This document shows positions 35,959 through 44,239 of a stretch of 64,000 nucleotides of DNA, in pieces. The notes beneath the pieces were generated by a model. The model saw only the letters and a list, made by a program, of their open reading frames with translations. It made no database searches and was not told where the DNA came from. Position numbers and translations under genes: made by a program. Position 1 is the first letter of the stretch; the number at the start of each line of letters is the position of its first letter. The stretch is from PKWO01 sp036384915 (GTDB lineage Bacteria; Pseudomonadota; Gammaproteobacteria; Burkholderiales; Burkholderiaceae_D). The DNA is taken from positions 1 through 64,000 of the forward strand of contig DASVLJ010000030.1 in assembly GCA_036384915.1 (NCBI GenBank), in the 5' to 3' direction.

Positions 35959-37170
35959 ATGATTAAATTGACGGCGGTATCCTATAACAACCAGGCATCG
36001 CTGACCCCGCTATCGGCCGTTTTCGGCCGTGAAGCCGGCACCCTCGGACGTAGCGACGAAAACTTTTTCGTCCTGCCCGACCCCAAGAACCTGATTTCGC
36101 GCGTGCAAGCTTCGGTCAAGAGCGACGGCTCGCACCATACGATCACCAACCTGAGCCAGGCCAGCCCGATTCTGTTGAATGGCAAGGAGCTCGAATTCGA
36201 CCGCGAATATGCTTTCAATGCCGGCGACGAAATGCAGATCGGACTGTACATCCTGCGTGCCGAACCGCACCTGGTTGCTGTCGACGGCAATTCCGCCGCC
36301 GGCCAGCAGGATTGGCCGGAAGTGAGTTTTCCCGCTACGCTGCAGGAGGTGCAAGCGGGGCCCAAGGCCGTGCCCAAGCCGGTAAGCGAACCGGTGCGCG
36401 AGGAAATGCCGGCGCCGGCTGCCCGCGCCGTCCCCAATCTCGCCGAACTGCATCAAAAGAAGTCCGAGGCCAGCGCCGAGCGCAAGCGCCAGGCGGTTGG
36501 CGCTGTCGAGGGACAAGCGGACAAGAAGTCCGACGCGGGTGAAGACCCGCCCATGTCCGCCGAGCATGAAGCGCTGATGCAGGCTTTCCTCAAAGGCGCC
36601 GGCATCCCTGGCGTGAGCTTAAATGCCGGGCTGACGCCCGAATTCATGGAAATGCTGGGCAAGCTGCTCTCCACTTCCGTCAAGGGCACGTTCGATCTGT
36701 TGGCCACGCGCGCATCGATCAAGCGCGAAGTCAAGGCAGACGTCACGATGGTCGTGGTGCGCAACAACAATCCGCTCAAGTTCCTCTCCGACAGCGAAAC
36801 CGTGCTGACCCAGATGCTGCGCAAGAAGATGCCGGGCTTCATGGGTCCGTCCGAAGCGATGCAGGATGCCTTCGCGGATTTGCATGCGCACCAAAGCGGC
36901 ATGATCGCCGGCATGAACGGCGCCATCAGCGAAGTGCTCAAGCGCTTCAACCCCAAGGCGCTCGAGGAGCGTATCAAGTCGCCCACCTTCATCGATGCCG
37001 TCGTGCCTCTGCACCGCAAGGCCAAGATGTGGGATCAGTACGATGCCATCTTCGAAGAAATCAACAAGGAAGCGCAAAAGGACTATCAGAAGCTGTTCGG
37101 CAAGGCTTTCTTGAAAGCCTACGAAAAGGAAATCGAGCGCAGCCGCGGCGAGGAGCATGATGGCAAATGA
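35959..37170 (+). CDS. tagH: Type VI secretion-associated FHA protein TagH (Fha1)
   Basis: A 403-residue cytoplasmic protein. An N-terminal FHA domain (about 20-100; LGRSDENFFVLPDPKNLISRVQA holds the phosphothreonine-binding Arg and Ser) is followed by a Pro/Ala/Lys-rich linker (about 130-200) and the TagH C-terminal helical domain (about 205-395). In studied systems FHA proteins of this type bind phosphothreonine made by PpkA and start assembly of the type VI secretion machine. The PP2C and kinase genes follow directly, the classic threonine-phosphorylation module. The pppA start lies inside its last codons. No T6SS structural genes are in the window. Confidence 0.88.
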   Translation: MIKLTAVSYNNQASLTPLSAVFGREAGTLGRSDENFFVLPDPKNLISRVQASVKSDGSHHTITNLSQASPILLNGKELEFDREYAFNAGDEMQIGLYILRAEPHLVAVDGNSAAGQQDWPEVSFPATLQEVQAGPKAVPKPVSEPVREEMPAPAARAVPNLAELHQKKSEASAERKRQAVGAVEGQADKKSDAGEDPPMSAEHEALMQAFLKGAGIPGVSLNAGLTPEFMEMLGKLLSTSVKGTFDLLATRASIKREVKADVTMVVVRNNNPLKFLSDSETVLTQMLRKKMPGFMGPSEAMQDAFADLHAHQSGMIAGMNGAISEVLKRFNPKALEERIKSPTFIDAVVPLHRKAKMWDQYDAIFEEINKEAQKDYQKLFGKAFLKAYEKEIERSRGEEHDGK

Positions 37171-37945
37171 AGTGTCAGCCGATCGCGTGCTGGAGCTGAA
37201 GTCGGCCCAGGTCACGCATATCGGCGACCGCCAGAGCAACCAGGATGCACAAGGCAGCGCGCAACGCGGCGGCCTGGCCTGCTACGTCGTCTCGGATGGC
37301 GCGGGCGGCCATGCGGGCGGAGAAATCGCCTCGAACCTTGTGGTCAAGGCCGTCATCGATAGCTTCCTGAAGGAATTATCGTTCGGCGTGCGCGCCATGC
37401 GTTTCTATGTCGGCCAGGCGCTGGCCATGGTTGCCAAGGGCAAGGATGCCAATGCCACGATCAAGGACATGAGCGCGACGCTGGCCGCCGTACTGATCGA
37501 CAATGAAAACCGTTGCGCGCTATGGGCCCATCTAGGCGATACGCGAGTCTATCTGTTCCGTGCGCGCAAGCTGCAAAGCGTCACGCGCGACCACAGCCTT
37601 GTGCAGCAATTCGTCGATGCCGGCTATTGCCCGCCCGAAGCGCTGCGTACCCATCCGCAGCGCAGCGTGCTCTACGCGGCGGTCGGCACCGATGGTGAAA
37701 CCACGCCCGAGTTGACGGAAGCCGCCGTGCCGCTGCAAGACGGCGACGCCATCCTGATGTGCACCGACGGTTTTTGGGAATGGATTACCGAGAGCGAAAT
37801 GGAGCGCTGCCTGGGGGCGGCCAACTCAGTCGAGGATTGGCTGCGCCGCATGCGCGAAATCGTCGACCTGCATGGCGAAGCCTCGCCGAAATTCCGCGAT
37901 AATTACACGGCCCAGGCGCTCTGGTTCCGCGAAAGCGCAATATAA
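37160..37945 (+). CDS. pppA: PP2C-type phosphatase PppA (T6SS control)
   Basis: A 261-residue PP2C (PPM) phosphatase. Metal-binding Asp are in VSDGAGGHAGGE (about residues 50-60), CTDGFWEW and DNYTAQAL; GDTRVYLFR is the central strand. It is expected to remove phosphate from the FHA protein TagH and oppose PpkA, damping type VI secretion. Two adjacent ATG codons (37157 and 37160) follow GAGGAG; the second has better spacing. The start overlaps the end of tagH by about 11 bases. It is cytoplasmic, with no membrane segment. The kinase gene follows after 43 bases. Confidence 0.9.
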   Translation: MANEVSADRVLELKSAQVTHIGDRQSNQDAQGSAQRGGLACYVVSDGAGGHAGGEIASNLVVKAVIDSFLKELSFGVRAMRFYVGQALAMVAKGKDANATIKDMSATLAAVLIDNENRCALWAHLGDTRVYLFRARKLQSVTRDHSLVQQFVDAGYCPPEALRTHPQRSVLYAAVGTDGETTPELTEAAVPLQDGDAILMCTDGFWEWITESEMERCLGAANSVEDWLRRMREIVDLHGEASPKFRDNYTAQALWFRESAI

Positions 37946-37988
37946 GACAACGATAAATAAAGCCTGAAACATCGGCTGAAGAACCCAC

Positions 37989-39713
37989 ATGACAACCGGC
38001 GATCCGAACTTGAACACCAAGGACATGAGCATGGAAACCTCACCGCACTGGTCCATCACCGGTTCGGCGAACTGCCTGCCCATCGGTACACGCTTGGCCG
38101 AATTCGAGATCACGGGCGTGATCGGCGAAGGCGGATTCGGCAATGTTTATCTTGCGTTCGACCATTCGCTGCAGCGTACCGTGGCGATCAAGGAATACAT
38201 GCCCGTATCGCTGGCTTCGCGCGGTATCGACAATTCGGTTCTGGTGCAGACCAAGCGCCACCGCGAGACCTTCGAAACCGGCATGAACAGCTTCATCAAC
38301 GAAGCGCGCTTGCTGGCGCAGTTCGACCACCCTGCCCTGATCAAGGTCTACCGCTTCTGGGAGCAGAATCAGACCGCCTACATGGCGATGCGCTACTACG
38401 AAGGCCAGACATTCAAGGCCATCATCACCAAGCATCCCGAGCGCGTGACCGAGGCCTGGCTCAAACCGATCCTGAAACCGATTCTCGAAGCGCTCGATAC
38501 GCTTTACAAGCTGCAGGTGCTCCATCGCGATATTTCACCCGACAACATCATGATCCAGAATACCGGCGAAGCCGTGCTGCTGGATTTCGGCGCCGCGCGC
38601 CAGGTGCTGGGCGACATGACGCAGGCATTGACCGTGATCCTGAAGCCGGGCTTTGCCCCGGTCGAGCAATACGCCGAAGACAGCGACATGAAGCAGGGTC
38701 CGTGGACCGATATCTATGCCCTGTGCGCGGTGATGTACATGGCCATCACCAAACAATCGCCGCCGACTTCCGTGACGCGCCTGATCAAGGACCCGATCGA
38801 ACTGCTGCAAAGCAAGGCCTACCCCGGATTCAGCAAGGAATTCCTCGCCGCCATCGACAAGGGAATGGCGGTCAAGCCTCAAGACAGGCCACAAACCATC
38901 GCGGAATTCAGCAAATTGCTGGGCGTGGACAAGGGCGCGCAGGTATCCAATCTGCCGAACGCAAAGAACGGCACCGCGTCCGCGGCAGCGGTTGCCCAGC
39001 GCAAGCCCGGAGAGCCGCGCGACACGCAAAAGGCTAAGCCGGCTCCGGCCGCCGCCAAGCCGGGCAAGAAGAACGTCTCAAGCAAAGGTTCATGGGCACT
39101 GCTCGCGGCCGGCGTTGTGCTGATCGCCGTTTACGGCATCTACCAAGTCAGGCATCGCAACCAGGAGTTGCGCATAGAAGCCGACAGCGCGGCCGCTGCC
39201 GGCGCTGCCGCGCCGCCGCAACTGGCGCTGCCTGCGCAAAACCCGGCCCCTCCTTCCGCCTCGTCTCCGGCCCCCTCTTCAGCTTCGGCGAATGCAAAGA
39301 CGGATACCGCCGCCTCTGCGACGAGTGCGCCCAAAGCGTCCGCTCCAGGCGCGTCCGCACCGGAGAGCAAGCCGGCATCCCAGACGGCCGCGGCTTCGGC
39401 GGCATCGAGCGGAACCAAGGCGGCCGGCGCAGCGGCCACCCTGCCCGCAACGGCCGAACCGGCCGCTGCCGCTGATCAGGGTGTCGATGCGACGAGTGCG
39501 CTGTATAAGCTCCAAGTCAAACCCTGGGCCAATGTGCTTGTCGACGGCACCCCCAAGGGGGTGTCGCCTCCGCTCAAGCGGCTCGTGCTGCCCGAAGGCA
39601 AGCACCAGATCAAGCTGACGAACCCCAACTTCCCTGACCGCACGATTGACGTCACAGTCAATGCCAAGAAGCGTTTCGGTGTGATCGACTACGACTTCAC
39701 TACTGGCAAGTAG
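37989..39713 (+). CDS. ppkA: Membrane Ser/Thr kinase PpkA (T6SS control)
   Basis: A 574-residue protein. The N-terminal eukaryotic-type kinase domain (about 35-315) has glycine loop GEGGFGNVY, ATP-binding K68, catalytic HRD at 179-181 and DFG at 199-201, so it looks active. A Lys/Pro-rich linker leads to one membrane helix (about 367-387), then an Ala/Pro/Ser-rich low-complexity periplasmic stretch (about 395-490) and a C-terminal PEGA-like beta domain (about 500-574; KPWANVLVDGTPKG) that may sense or bind the envelope. It should phosphorylate TagH. The Met at 37989 is used; one 14 codons later (38031) is possible. It is part of tagH-pppA-ppkA-tssQ. Confidence 0.9.
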   Translation: MTTGDPNLNTKDMSMETSPHWSITGSANCLPIGTRLAEFEITGVIGEGGFGNVYLAFDHSLQRTVAIKEYMPVSLASRGIDNSVLVQTKRHRETFETGMNSFINEARLLAQFDHPALIKVYRFWEQNQTAYMAMRYYEGQTFKAIITKHPERVTEAWLKPILKPILEALDTLYKLQVLHRDISPDNIMIQNTGEAVLLDFGAARQVLGDMTQALTVILKPGFAPVEQYAEDSDMKQGPWTDIYALCAVMYMAITKQSPPTSVTRLIKDPIELLQSKAYPGFSKEFLAAIDKGMAVKPQDRPQTIAEFSKLLGVDKGAQVSNLPNAKNGTASAAAVAQRKPGEPRDTQKAKPAPAAAKPGKKNVSSKGSWALLAAGVVLIAVYGIYQVRHRNQELRIEADSAAAAGAAAPPQLALPAQNPAPPSASSPAPSSASANAKTDTAASATSAPKASAPGASAPESKPASQTAAASAASSGTKAAGAAATLPATAEPAAAADQGVDATSALYKLQVKPWANVLVDGTPKGVSPPLKRLVLPEGKHQIKLTNPNFPDRTIDVTVNAKKRFGVIDYDFTTGK

Positions 39714-39848
39714 GTATTCCCATCGGATGCCAGTCCCGGCATCCGATAAAAACCGCCAAAGGGACTTGCCCGAGCGTGGCATAATCGGCCAAAATTCATT
39801 CCTGAGCCCTTGCGGCGATTTCCCCCACGCAGAATGCATAGAATTGCG

Positions 39849-40337
39849 ATGACATCATTGAAACGAAGCGCAACGGCTATCCTGGCCGCGTCGTGCGGCC
39901 TGTTCTTGGCCGCCTGCCAAACCGAAGAGCAGGCAGTCAAGCCTGTTACGCCCGCCCCCGCCACGGAAACCGCAACCGTCGCGCCACCTGCACCGCCGGC
40001 CGAAACGCCCGAACAATTGGCCGAGAAAGCCGCACGCGCCTCAGCCGAAGCAGAGCGTGACAGCGTGCTGGTCTTGTACAACAACGGCGATTATTACGGT
40101 GCAATCAAGCGTGGTCTGGCCGTCGAAGACGACTTGAAGATCTATAAGGATCTCGAACTCGATACGATCAAGCACGTAGCCTTCAGCTATTGCCTGACCA
40201 AAAATACCAAACTCTGCCGCACCCAGTTCGAGAAAGCTCTCAAGCTGGATCCGACTTTCACGCTCGGAGGGGACGACGGCCATCCGATGTGGACGCCGGC
40301 ATTCCACCAGGCAAAAAAGGCGCTGAAAATCAAATAG
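39849..40337 (+). CDS. tssQ: TssQ-family T6SS-associated lipoprotein
   Basis: A 162-residue lipoprotein starting at the ATG at 39849 (an upstream in-frame Met at 39810 would spoil the signal peptide). The signal ends in the lipobox LAAC with the Cys followed by Gln. A Pro/Ala/Glu-rich linker (about 30-75) precedes a TPR-like helical domain (YNNGDYYGAIKRGL...ALKLDPTFTLG). It resembles the TssQ lipoproteins found with PpkA-type modules. It may anchor or sense envelope state for the kinase; this role is inferred from context. It is 135 bases after ppkA, so it may have its own promoter or share the transcript. Confidence 0.75.
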   Translation: MTSLKRSATAILAASCGLFLAACQTEEQAVKPVTPAPATETATVAPPAPPAETPEQLAEKAARASAEAERDSVLVLYNNGDYYGAIKRGLAVEDDLKIYKDLELDTIKHVAFSYCLTKNTKLCRTQFEKALKLDPTFTLGGDDGHPMWTPAFHQAKKALKIK

Positions 40338-40391
40338 GATTTGCTGTATTGCGGCAAATTTATGTAATTGCCAATAATTTGAGCAAAACTG

Positions 40392-40421
40392 TGGACTTTC
40401 GATAGTCTTCCTTGTTATACT
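40392..40421 (+). promoter_or_regulatory. Possible sigma-70 promoter of the DUF3331 gene
   Basis: TGGACT (40392-40397, four of six bases) and TATACT (40416-40421, five of six) are 18 bases apart. The start codon lies 72 bases beyond the -10 box. Confidence 0.4.
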
Positions 40422-40492
40422 AGAGGCGCAGATATTGCAAAATGTTATTGCAAAGCAGCTTGGGCAGCCGAATCTTGTCACGCCCTACCACT

Positions 40493-40729
40493 ATGATCAC
40501 CGTACGAGTTCTCGATACCCCTTCAAAAAACCAGTTGCTGGTTTCTTGGCGTCAATCCGGTTTGTGCAACTATACCGAGCAGCTTTGGGCACTGCGAAAA
40601 GCGCCCAGGTCGGCAGTTTGCCCAGTCAGCGGCAAGGCTATCCGTCGGGGCGACCATGTCTATCGCCCCGTGGGCAAGCCGCTTAACCATGCCGAATGTA
40701 TTCTCGCCGAGGCGATTAAATTGCCTTGA
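40493..40729 (+). CDS. DUF3331-like small protein
   Basis: A 78-residue protein beginning MITVRVLDTPSKNQ at the ATG at 40493; upstream in-frame sequence lacks the family's look. It contains CPVSGKAIRRGDHVYRP and HAEC near the C-terminus; Cys43, His67 and Cys69 could bind a metal. It resembles DUF3331 proteins found in Burkholderiales, with no known function. It is a single gene with its own promoter and a strong terminator just behind. Confidence 0.65.
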   Translation: MITVRVLDTPSKNQLLVSWRQSGLCNYTEQLWALRKAPRSAVCPVSGKAIRRGDHVYRPVGKPLNHAECILAEAIKLP

Positions 40730-40745
40730 TGTAATGGAATTGTTA

Positions 40746-40778
40746 AAAGAGCCTGCTCCCCGCAGGCTTTTGTTTTTT
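40746..40778 (+). terminator. Intrinsic terminator of the DUF3331 gene
   Basis: AGCCTGC (40750-40756) pairs with GCAGGCT (40762-40768) across a TCCCC loop, followed by TTTT and then TTTTTT. The stem is flanked by A-runs on its left, so it may also work in reverse. Confidence 0.9.
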
Positions 40779-41084
40779 GCGCCCGCGCTCCCTCCAACGC
40801 TTGTATCTACCGGTAATTTTTCGCAAGATACCGACTTTTTGCAACATTTTCACGCTGCCAGTCGTAAAAATTACCAAAATCGCCAAAATATTCACGAATA
40901 TTAGTTGTTGTGCATCATCTGTTAATTCGGATGCGCTAGAATGCAAAAAATATTTCACATTTATTTGCATTTAGATATTGCCTTGCGGCAATTCAATGGC
41001 ACAATACAGCTTAGGTCAAAAAAGGCTGGAATAAAGTAGCGTCACTTCATTCAACGGCGAAACACACGGATTACACGGCAAGTC
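40779..41084. other. AT-rich leader before the DUF1631 gene
   Basis: About 305 bases without a gene and richer in A+T than the surroundings. A perfect short palindrome, ATTGCC-TTGC-GGCAAT, lies at 40977-40992. The DUF1631 promoter is expected here, but I cannot assign it with confidence. Confidence 0.5.
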
Positions 41085-43454
41085 ATGGCTGCTATCGACA
41101 TCGCGGAGAGCAACAAAAGCGCCCGATCCGGCAGGAAGCTTCTTGCGGGTAGCGCGTTGTCCGGCATGATTGCGGCCGTATCAAAATCGATTGATTCGCA
41201 GCTTGACGACTTCGCTAAACGGCTGGTCGACGCCCTGATGCAATTGTCGGAAGTTGCGACCGATGCCAAGCAAGCCAGTCTGACTTTCAACTCGTCCAAT
41301 CTCCTCAAGCGCAACCTCTACGCGTATCGCTATACAGCGGCCGCCAAGGTGAAGAAAGCCCTGCAAGACGAGATCGAGATGCTGGAAAACCCCACATCCG
41401 CGATACGCAACAAATACGACGACGAGCTGACTCTCGTTCCATACGAAGATATGGACAAGAAACTCTTGTTGAGCAACATGGCGCGTCCGCTTGAAGCCAA
41501 GCATGCTGAGCAGTTGACGGCGATGCGCATGCGCATCGCCCACGCGCTGGGCCGCGACGAAATCAGCAATAACCAGAATCCGTTCCGTCCGGAAGTCTTT
41601 ATCTCGGCATTGAATGAGGCCTGGGCCGAATTCAACCCCGATGTCGAAACCCATACACTGGTACTTCCCTTGTTCAAGGAAGACGTGTTCCTCGATCTCG
41701 GGCCGGTCTACACCGGGCTGAACGGCGCCATGGCCGAAGGCGGCATCCTGCCCGAGTTGGCCGACCTGTACAACATCAAAAAGACTACCCGAGGCGGGCC
41801 GGTCAAGTCCAAGGCTGACAAGCTCAATCAGGCGGCTCTGGATCAATTGCGCAACATCCTGAACCCGCAAGAGCCTGCCCCTGCCGCCGCCACGATGCCC
41901 GCCGTCGACAATTTCGCCGGCATGCCCATGATCCCCGGTGTGCCGATGATTCCAGGCATTCCCGGCATCCCCAATATGCCGGCCGTGTCTGCCATGCCGT
42001 CCACGCAGTCGAACGCCGGTCAGTTTGCCGCAGCGCCGGCCGCGGGCGGCGGCTTCCCGCAAATCGACGCCAGCATGGCCGGAGCTGGGCAGCAGCAACC
42101 GATGGTGATGCAGGTACCGGTGTCGAGCGGCCTGGTCAATTTTCTGTCGAATCTCAGTGCCTCGCACTCGCTTTACCAGGCCAGCGCCGTGCCCGCCGCG
42201 GCCGGCATGCCCATGCGTTCCATGTTGGGCAACGTCAAGGCGGCCGCGCCGCAAGGCAGCCTCTCGCGCGTCGACGAGAGCACGATCGATTTGATGACCA
42301 AGATCTTCGATGTGGTGTTCCGCGATCAGAACATCCCGTCGGAGATCAAGAACCTGATCGGCTTCCTCCAGGTGCCGGTATTGCGTGCCGCGTTGCAAGA
42401 CAAGGAGTTTTTCTTCAAGGAAGAGCACCCGGCGCGGCGCTTGATCGAACTGCTGTCCAAGACCGGTGTGGGCTGGGACCAAAGCAAGGGCCAGGAAGAC
42501 CCTCTGTACCAGGCGATCAAGCGCAATGTCGACCGTGTGCACCAGGAGTTCGACGAAGAGGCCGCAATTTTCTCGCGCGTCGTGGCGGATTTCGAAACCT
42601 TCATCGAACAGGAGGAAGAAAGTACCGCCAGGAAGCTCGATGTCCCGGTCGAGAAGGCGCTGAAGCAGGAACGATGGGGCGTGGCGACCAAGGCGGCGCG
42701 CCACGAGATTTCAGTGCGCATCGGCACCGGCGAAGTCGTCGCCTTCGTCGAAACCTTCCTGCAAAACAAATGGGTCAAGGTACTGACGCTGGCCTACAGC
42801 CTGCAGGAAGAAAAGCCCAAGGTTCTCGAGAGCGCCGTCAAGACCATGGACGACCTGATCTGGAGCGTCAAGCCCAAAATTACACCCGAAGAGCGCAAGG
42901 AATTGATCACCAAGCTGCCGGGTATGCTGGCCCTGCTCAACAAGTGGCTAGACGTGGTCAAGCTCGACGATGCCGAGCGGCTGCAATTCTTCGCCGAACT
43001 GGCCGAATGCCATGCTTCCATCGTGCGCGCGCCGCTCGATATGACGCCGCAACGCCGTCTTGAACTGGCCATGGAGGCAGCCAAGGAGGCTGCAGAACGC
43101 CGCCTGCAGAAGAAGACCGAGTTGGCGGCCCGGGCGGAAGAGGAAAGACTGGCCGAGGAGCATACCGAACGTCATATCGAAAACATCGAACGCGGCATGT
43201 GGTTCGAGTTCGACGGCAAGGAAGGCGAAGAAGTCAAGAAGGTAAAACTTGCCTGGATCAGCCCGATGAAGAGCCTGTTCATTTTCTCTTCGCGCGACAA
43301 GACTGAATCGTTCTCGATGCCTGCCGCAGAATTGGCCAAGGTGCTCGAAGAAGGCCGTGCCCGTGTGATCGAAGTCGAAGGCTTGATCAACCGCGCTCTA
43401 TCCGAAGCGCTTGGCGCCAACGATCCGGTGATGGACCAGGCTGACGCCGCATAA
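41085..43454 (+). CDS. DUF1631 protein
   Basis: A 789-residue cytoplasmic protein of the DUF1631 family, common in beta- and gammaproteobacteria. It is mainly helical. A Pro/Met/Gly/Ala-rich repeat segment (about 262-345, with MIPGVPMIPGIPGIP) splits an N-terminal half (DDFAKRLVDALMQLSE...) from a C-terminal half with a charged coiled coil (about 665-700) and a small beta domain that resembles PilZ-like folds (MWFEFDGKEGEEVKKVKLAWISPMKS, broken here for length into its key features: W-F-E-F and K-L-A-W-I-S-P). If the last domain is PilZ-like it could respond to cyclic-di-GMP, which fits the richness of GGDEF/EAL genes here. That is an inference. It has its own terminator. Confidence 0.75.
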   Translation: MAAIDIAESNKSARSGRKLLAGSALSGMIAAVSKSIDSQLDDFAKRLVDALMQLSEVATDAKQASLTFNSSNLLKRNLYAYRYTAAAKVKKALQDEIEMLENPTSAIRNKYDDELTLVPYEDMDKKLLLSNMARPLEAKHAEQLTAMRMRIAHALGRDEISNNQNPFRPEVFISALNEAWAEFNPDVETHTLVLPLFKEDVFLDLGPVYTGLNGAMAEGGILPELADLYNIKKTTRGGPVKSKADKLNQAALDQLRNILNPQEPAPAAATMPAVDNFAGMPMIPGVPMIPGIPGIPNMPAVSAMPSTQSNAGQFAAAPAAGGGFPQIDASMAGAGQQQPMVMQVPVSSGLVNFLSNLSASHSLYQASAVPAAAGMPMRSMLGNVKAAAPQGSLSRVDESTIDLMTKIFDVVFRDQNIPSEIKNLIGFLQVPVLRAALQDKEFFFKEEHPARRLIELLSKTGVGWDQSKGQEDPLYQAIKRNVDRVHQEFDEEAAIFSRVVADFETFIEQEEESTARKLDVPVEKALKQERWGVATKAARHEISVRIGTGEVVAFVETFLQNKWVKVLTLAYSLQEEKPKVLESAVKTMDDLIWSVKPKITPEERKELITKLPGMLALLNKWLDVVKLDDAERLQFFAELAECHASIVRAPLDMTPQRRLELAMEAAKEAAERRLQKKTELAARAEEERLAEEHTERHIENIERGMWFEFDGKEGEEVKKVKLAWISPMKSLFIFSSRDKTESFSMPAAELAKVLEEGRARVIEVEGLINRALSEALGANDPVMDQADAA

Positions 43455-43486
43455 CACGCTTTACCGTTTCCCTATTTCCCTGCGAG

Positions 43487-43514
43487 GCGCCGCGATTGCG
43501 GCGCTTTGTCTTTT
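43487..43514 (+). terminator. Intrinsic terminator of the DUF1631 gene
   Basis: GCGCCGC (43487-43493) and GCGGCGC (43498-43504) form a perfect 7-bp stem with loop GATT, followed by TTTGTCTTTT. It ends directly at the G10 tract. Confidence 0.9.
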
Positions 43515-43515
43515 C

Positions 43516-43525
43516 GGGGGGGGGG
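43516..43525 (+). repeat. Homopolymer of ten G
   Basis: Ten consecutive G lie between the DUF1631 terminator and the response regulator start at 43580. Runs of this length tend to slip and could change promoter spacing, or could be a sequencing problem. Confidence 0.8.
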
Positions 43526-43579
43526 CTTCTTGAACTTTCCGGCGGTTACGAGGCTCCAAATTTTTATTTGGAGGGAAAC

Positions 43580-44239
43580 GTGCGGCTCCTGCTGGTAGAA
43601 GACGACGCAATGATAGGCCAAGGCTTGAAAAAAGGTTTGCGCCAGGACAGCTTTTCGGTCGACTGGGTGAGGGACGGCGCGGCGGCCGAGGCCGCACTCG
43701 ATACCGCCGGCTACGACCTGCTGCTGCTGGATTTAGGGCTGCCGGGCAAGCCTGGTCTCGATGTCTTGCGCGCGCTGAGGCGGAAAAACAACCCCATTCC
43801 CGTACTGATCTTGACCGCGCGCGATGCCGTGGCCGAGCGCGTGGCGGGGCTCGACGCCGGCGCCGACGACTATCTGGTCAAGCCCTTCGATTTCGATGAG
43901 CTGGAAGCGCGCATCCGCGCGCTGCTGCGCCGTCGCGCCGGACGAACCGAGTCCTTGATAAGGCACGGCGACGTCACGCTCAACCCGGCCACTCGTGAAG
44001 TCCTGCTCAAGGACGCGCCGGTCAACCTGTCCGCGCGCGAATTCTCGCTCCTGCAAGCCCTGATGGACCGGCCCGGTGCCGTGCTCTCGCGCGCCCAGCT
44101 CGAGGAAAAGCTGTATGGCTGGGGCGAGGAAGTCGAGAGCAATGCCATCGAAGTGCATATTCACGGACTGCGCAAGAAGCTCGGCGCCGGGCTGATACGC
44201 AATGTGCGCGGCGTCGGTTACATGGTGGGTGCGGCATGA
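43580..44239 (+). CDS. OmpR-family response regulator (QseB/TctD-like)
   Basis: A 219-residue DNA-binding regulator starting at the GTG at 43580, which has GGAGGG 5 bases upstream and gives the usual N-terminus M-R-L-L-L-V-E-D-D. The receiver domain has phospho-acceptor D51 in LLLDLGLPGKPG and the conserved Lys in YLVKPFDFDE. The winged-helix output domain (about 125-217) ends with HIHGLRKKLGAGLIRNVRGVGYM. It is the partner of the kinase whose ATG overlaps its stop (ATGA). The HtrA protease gene lies just downstream, so envelope stress is a plausible output. The closest named type is QseB/PmrA, from overall sequence only. Confidence 0.92.
   Translation: MRLLLVEDDAMIGQGLKKGLRQDSFSVDWVRDGAAAEAALDTAGYDLLLLDLGLPGKPGLDVLRALRRKNNPIPVLILTARDAVAERVAGLDAGADDYLVKPFDFDELEARIRALLRRRAGRTESLIRHGDVTLNPATREVLLKDAPVNLSAREFSLLQALMDRPGAVLSRAQLEEKLYGWGEEVESNAIEVHIHGLRKKLGAGLIRNVRGVGYMVGAA

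Noticed and set aside
41940..41990. Met/Ile/Pro/Gly repeat in the DUF1631 gene as a DNA repeat element
   Set aside because: The repeat stays in frame and is part of a low-complexity protein linker rather than a separate element.
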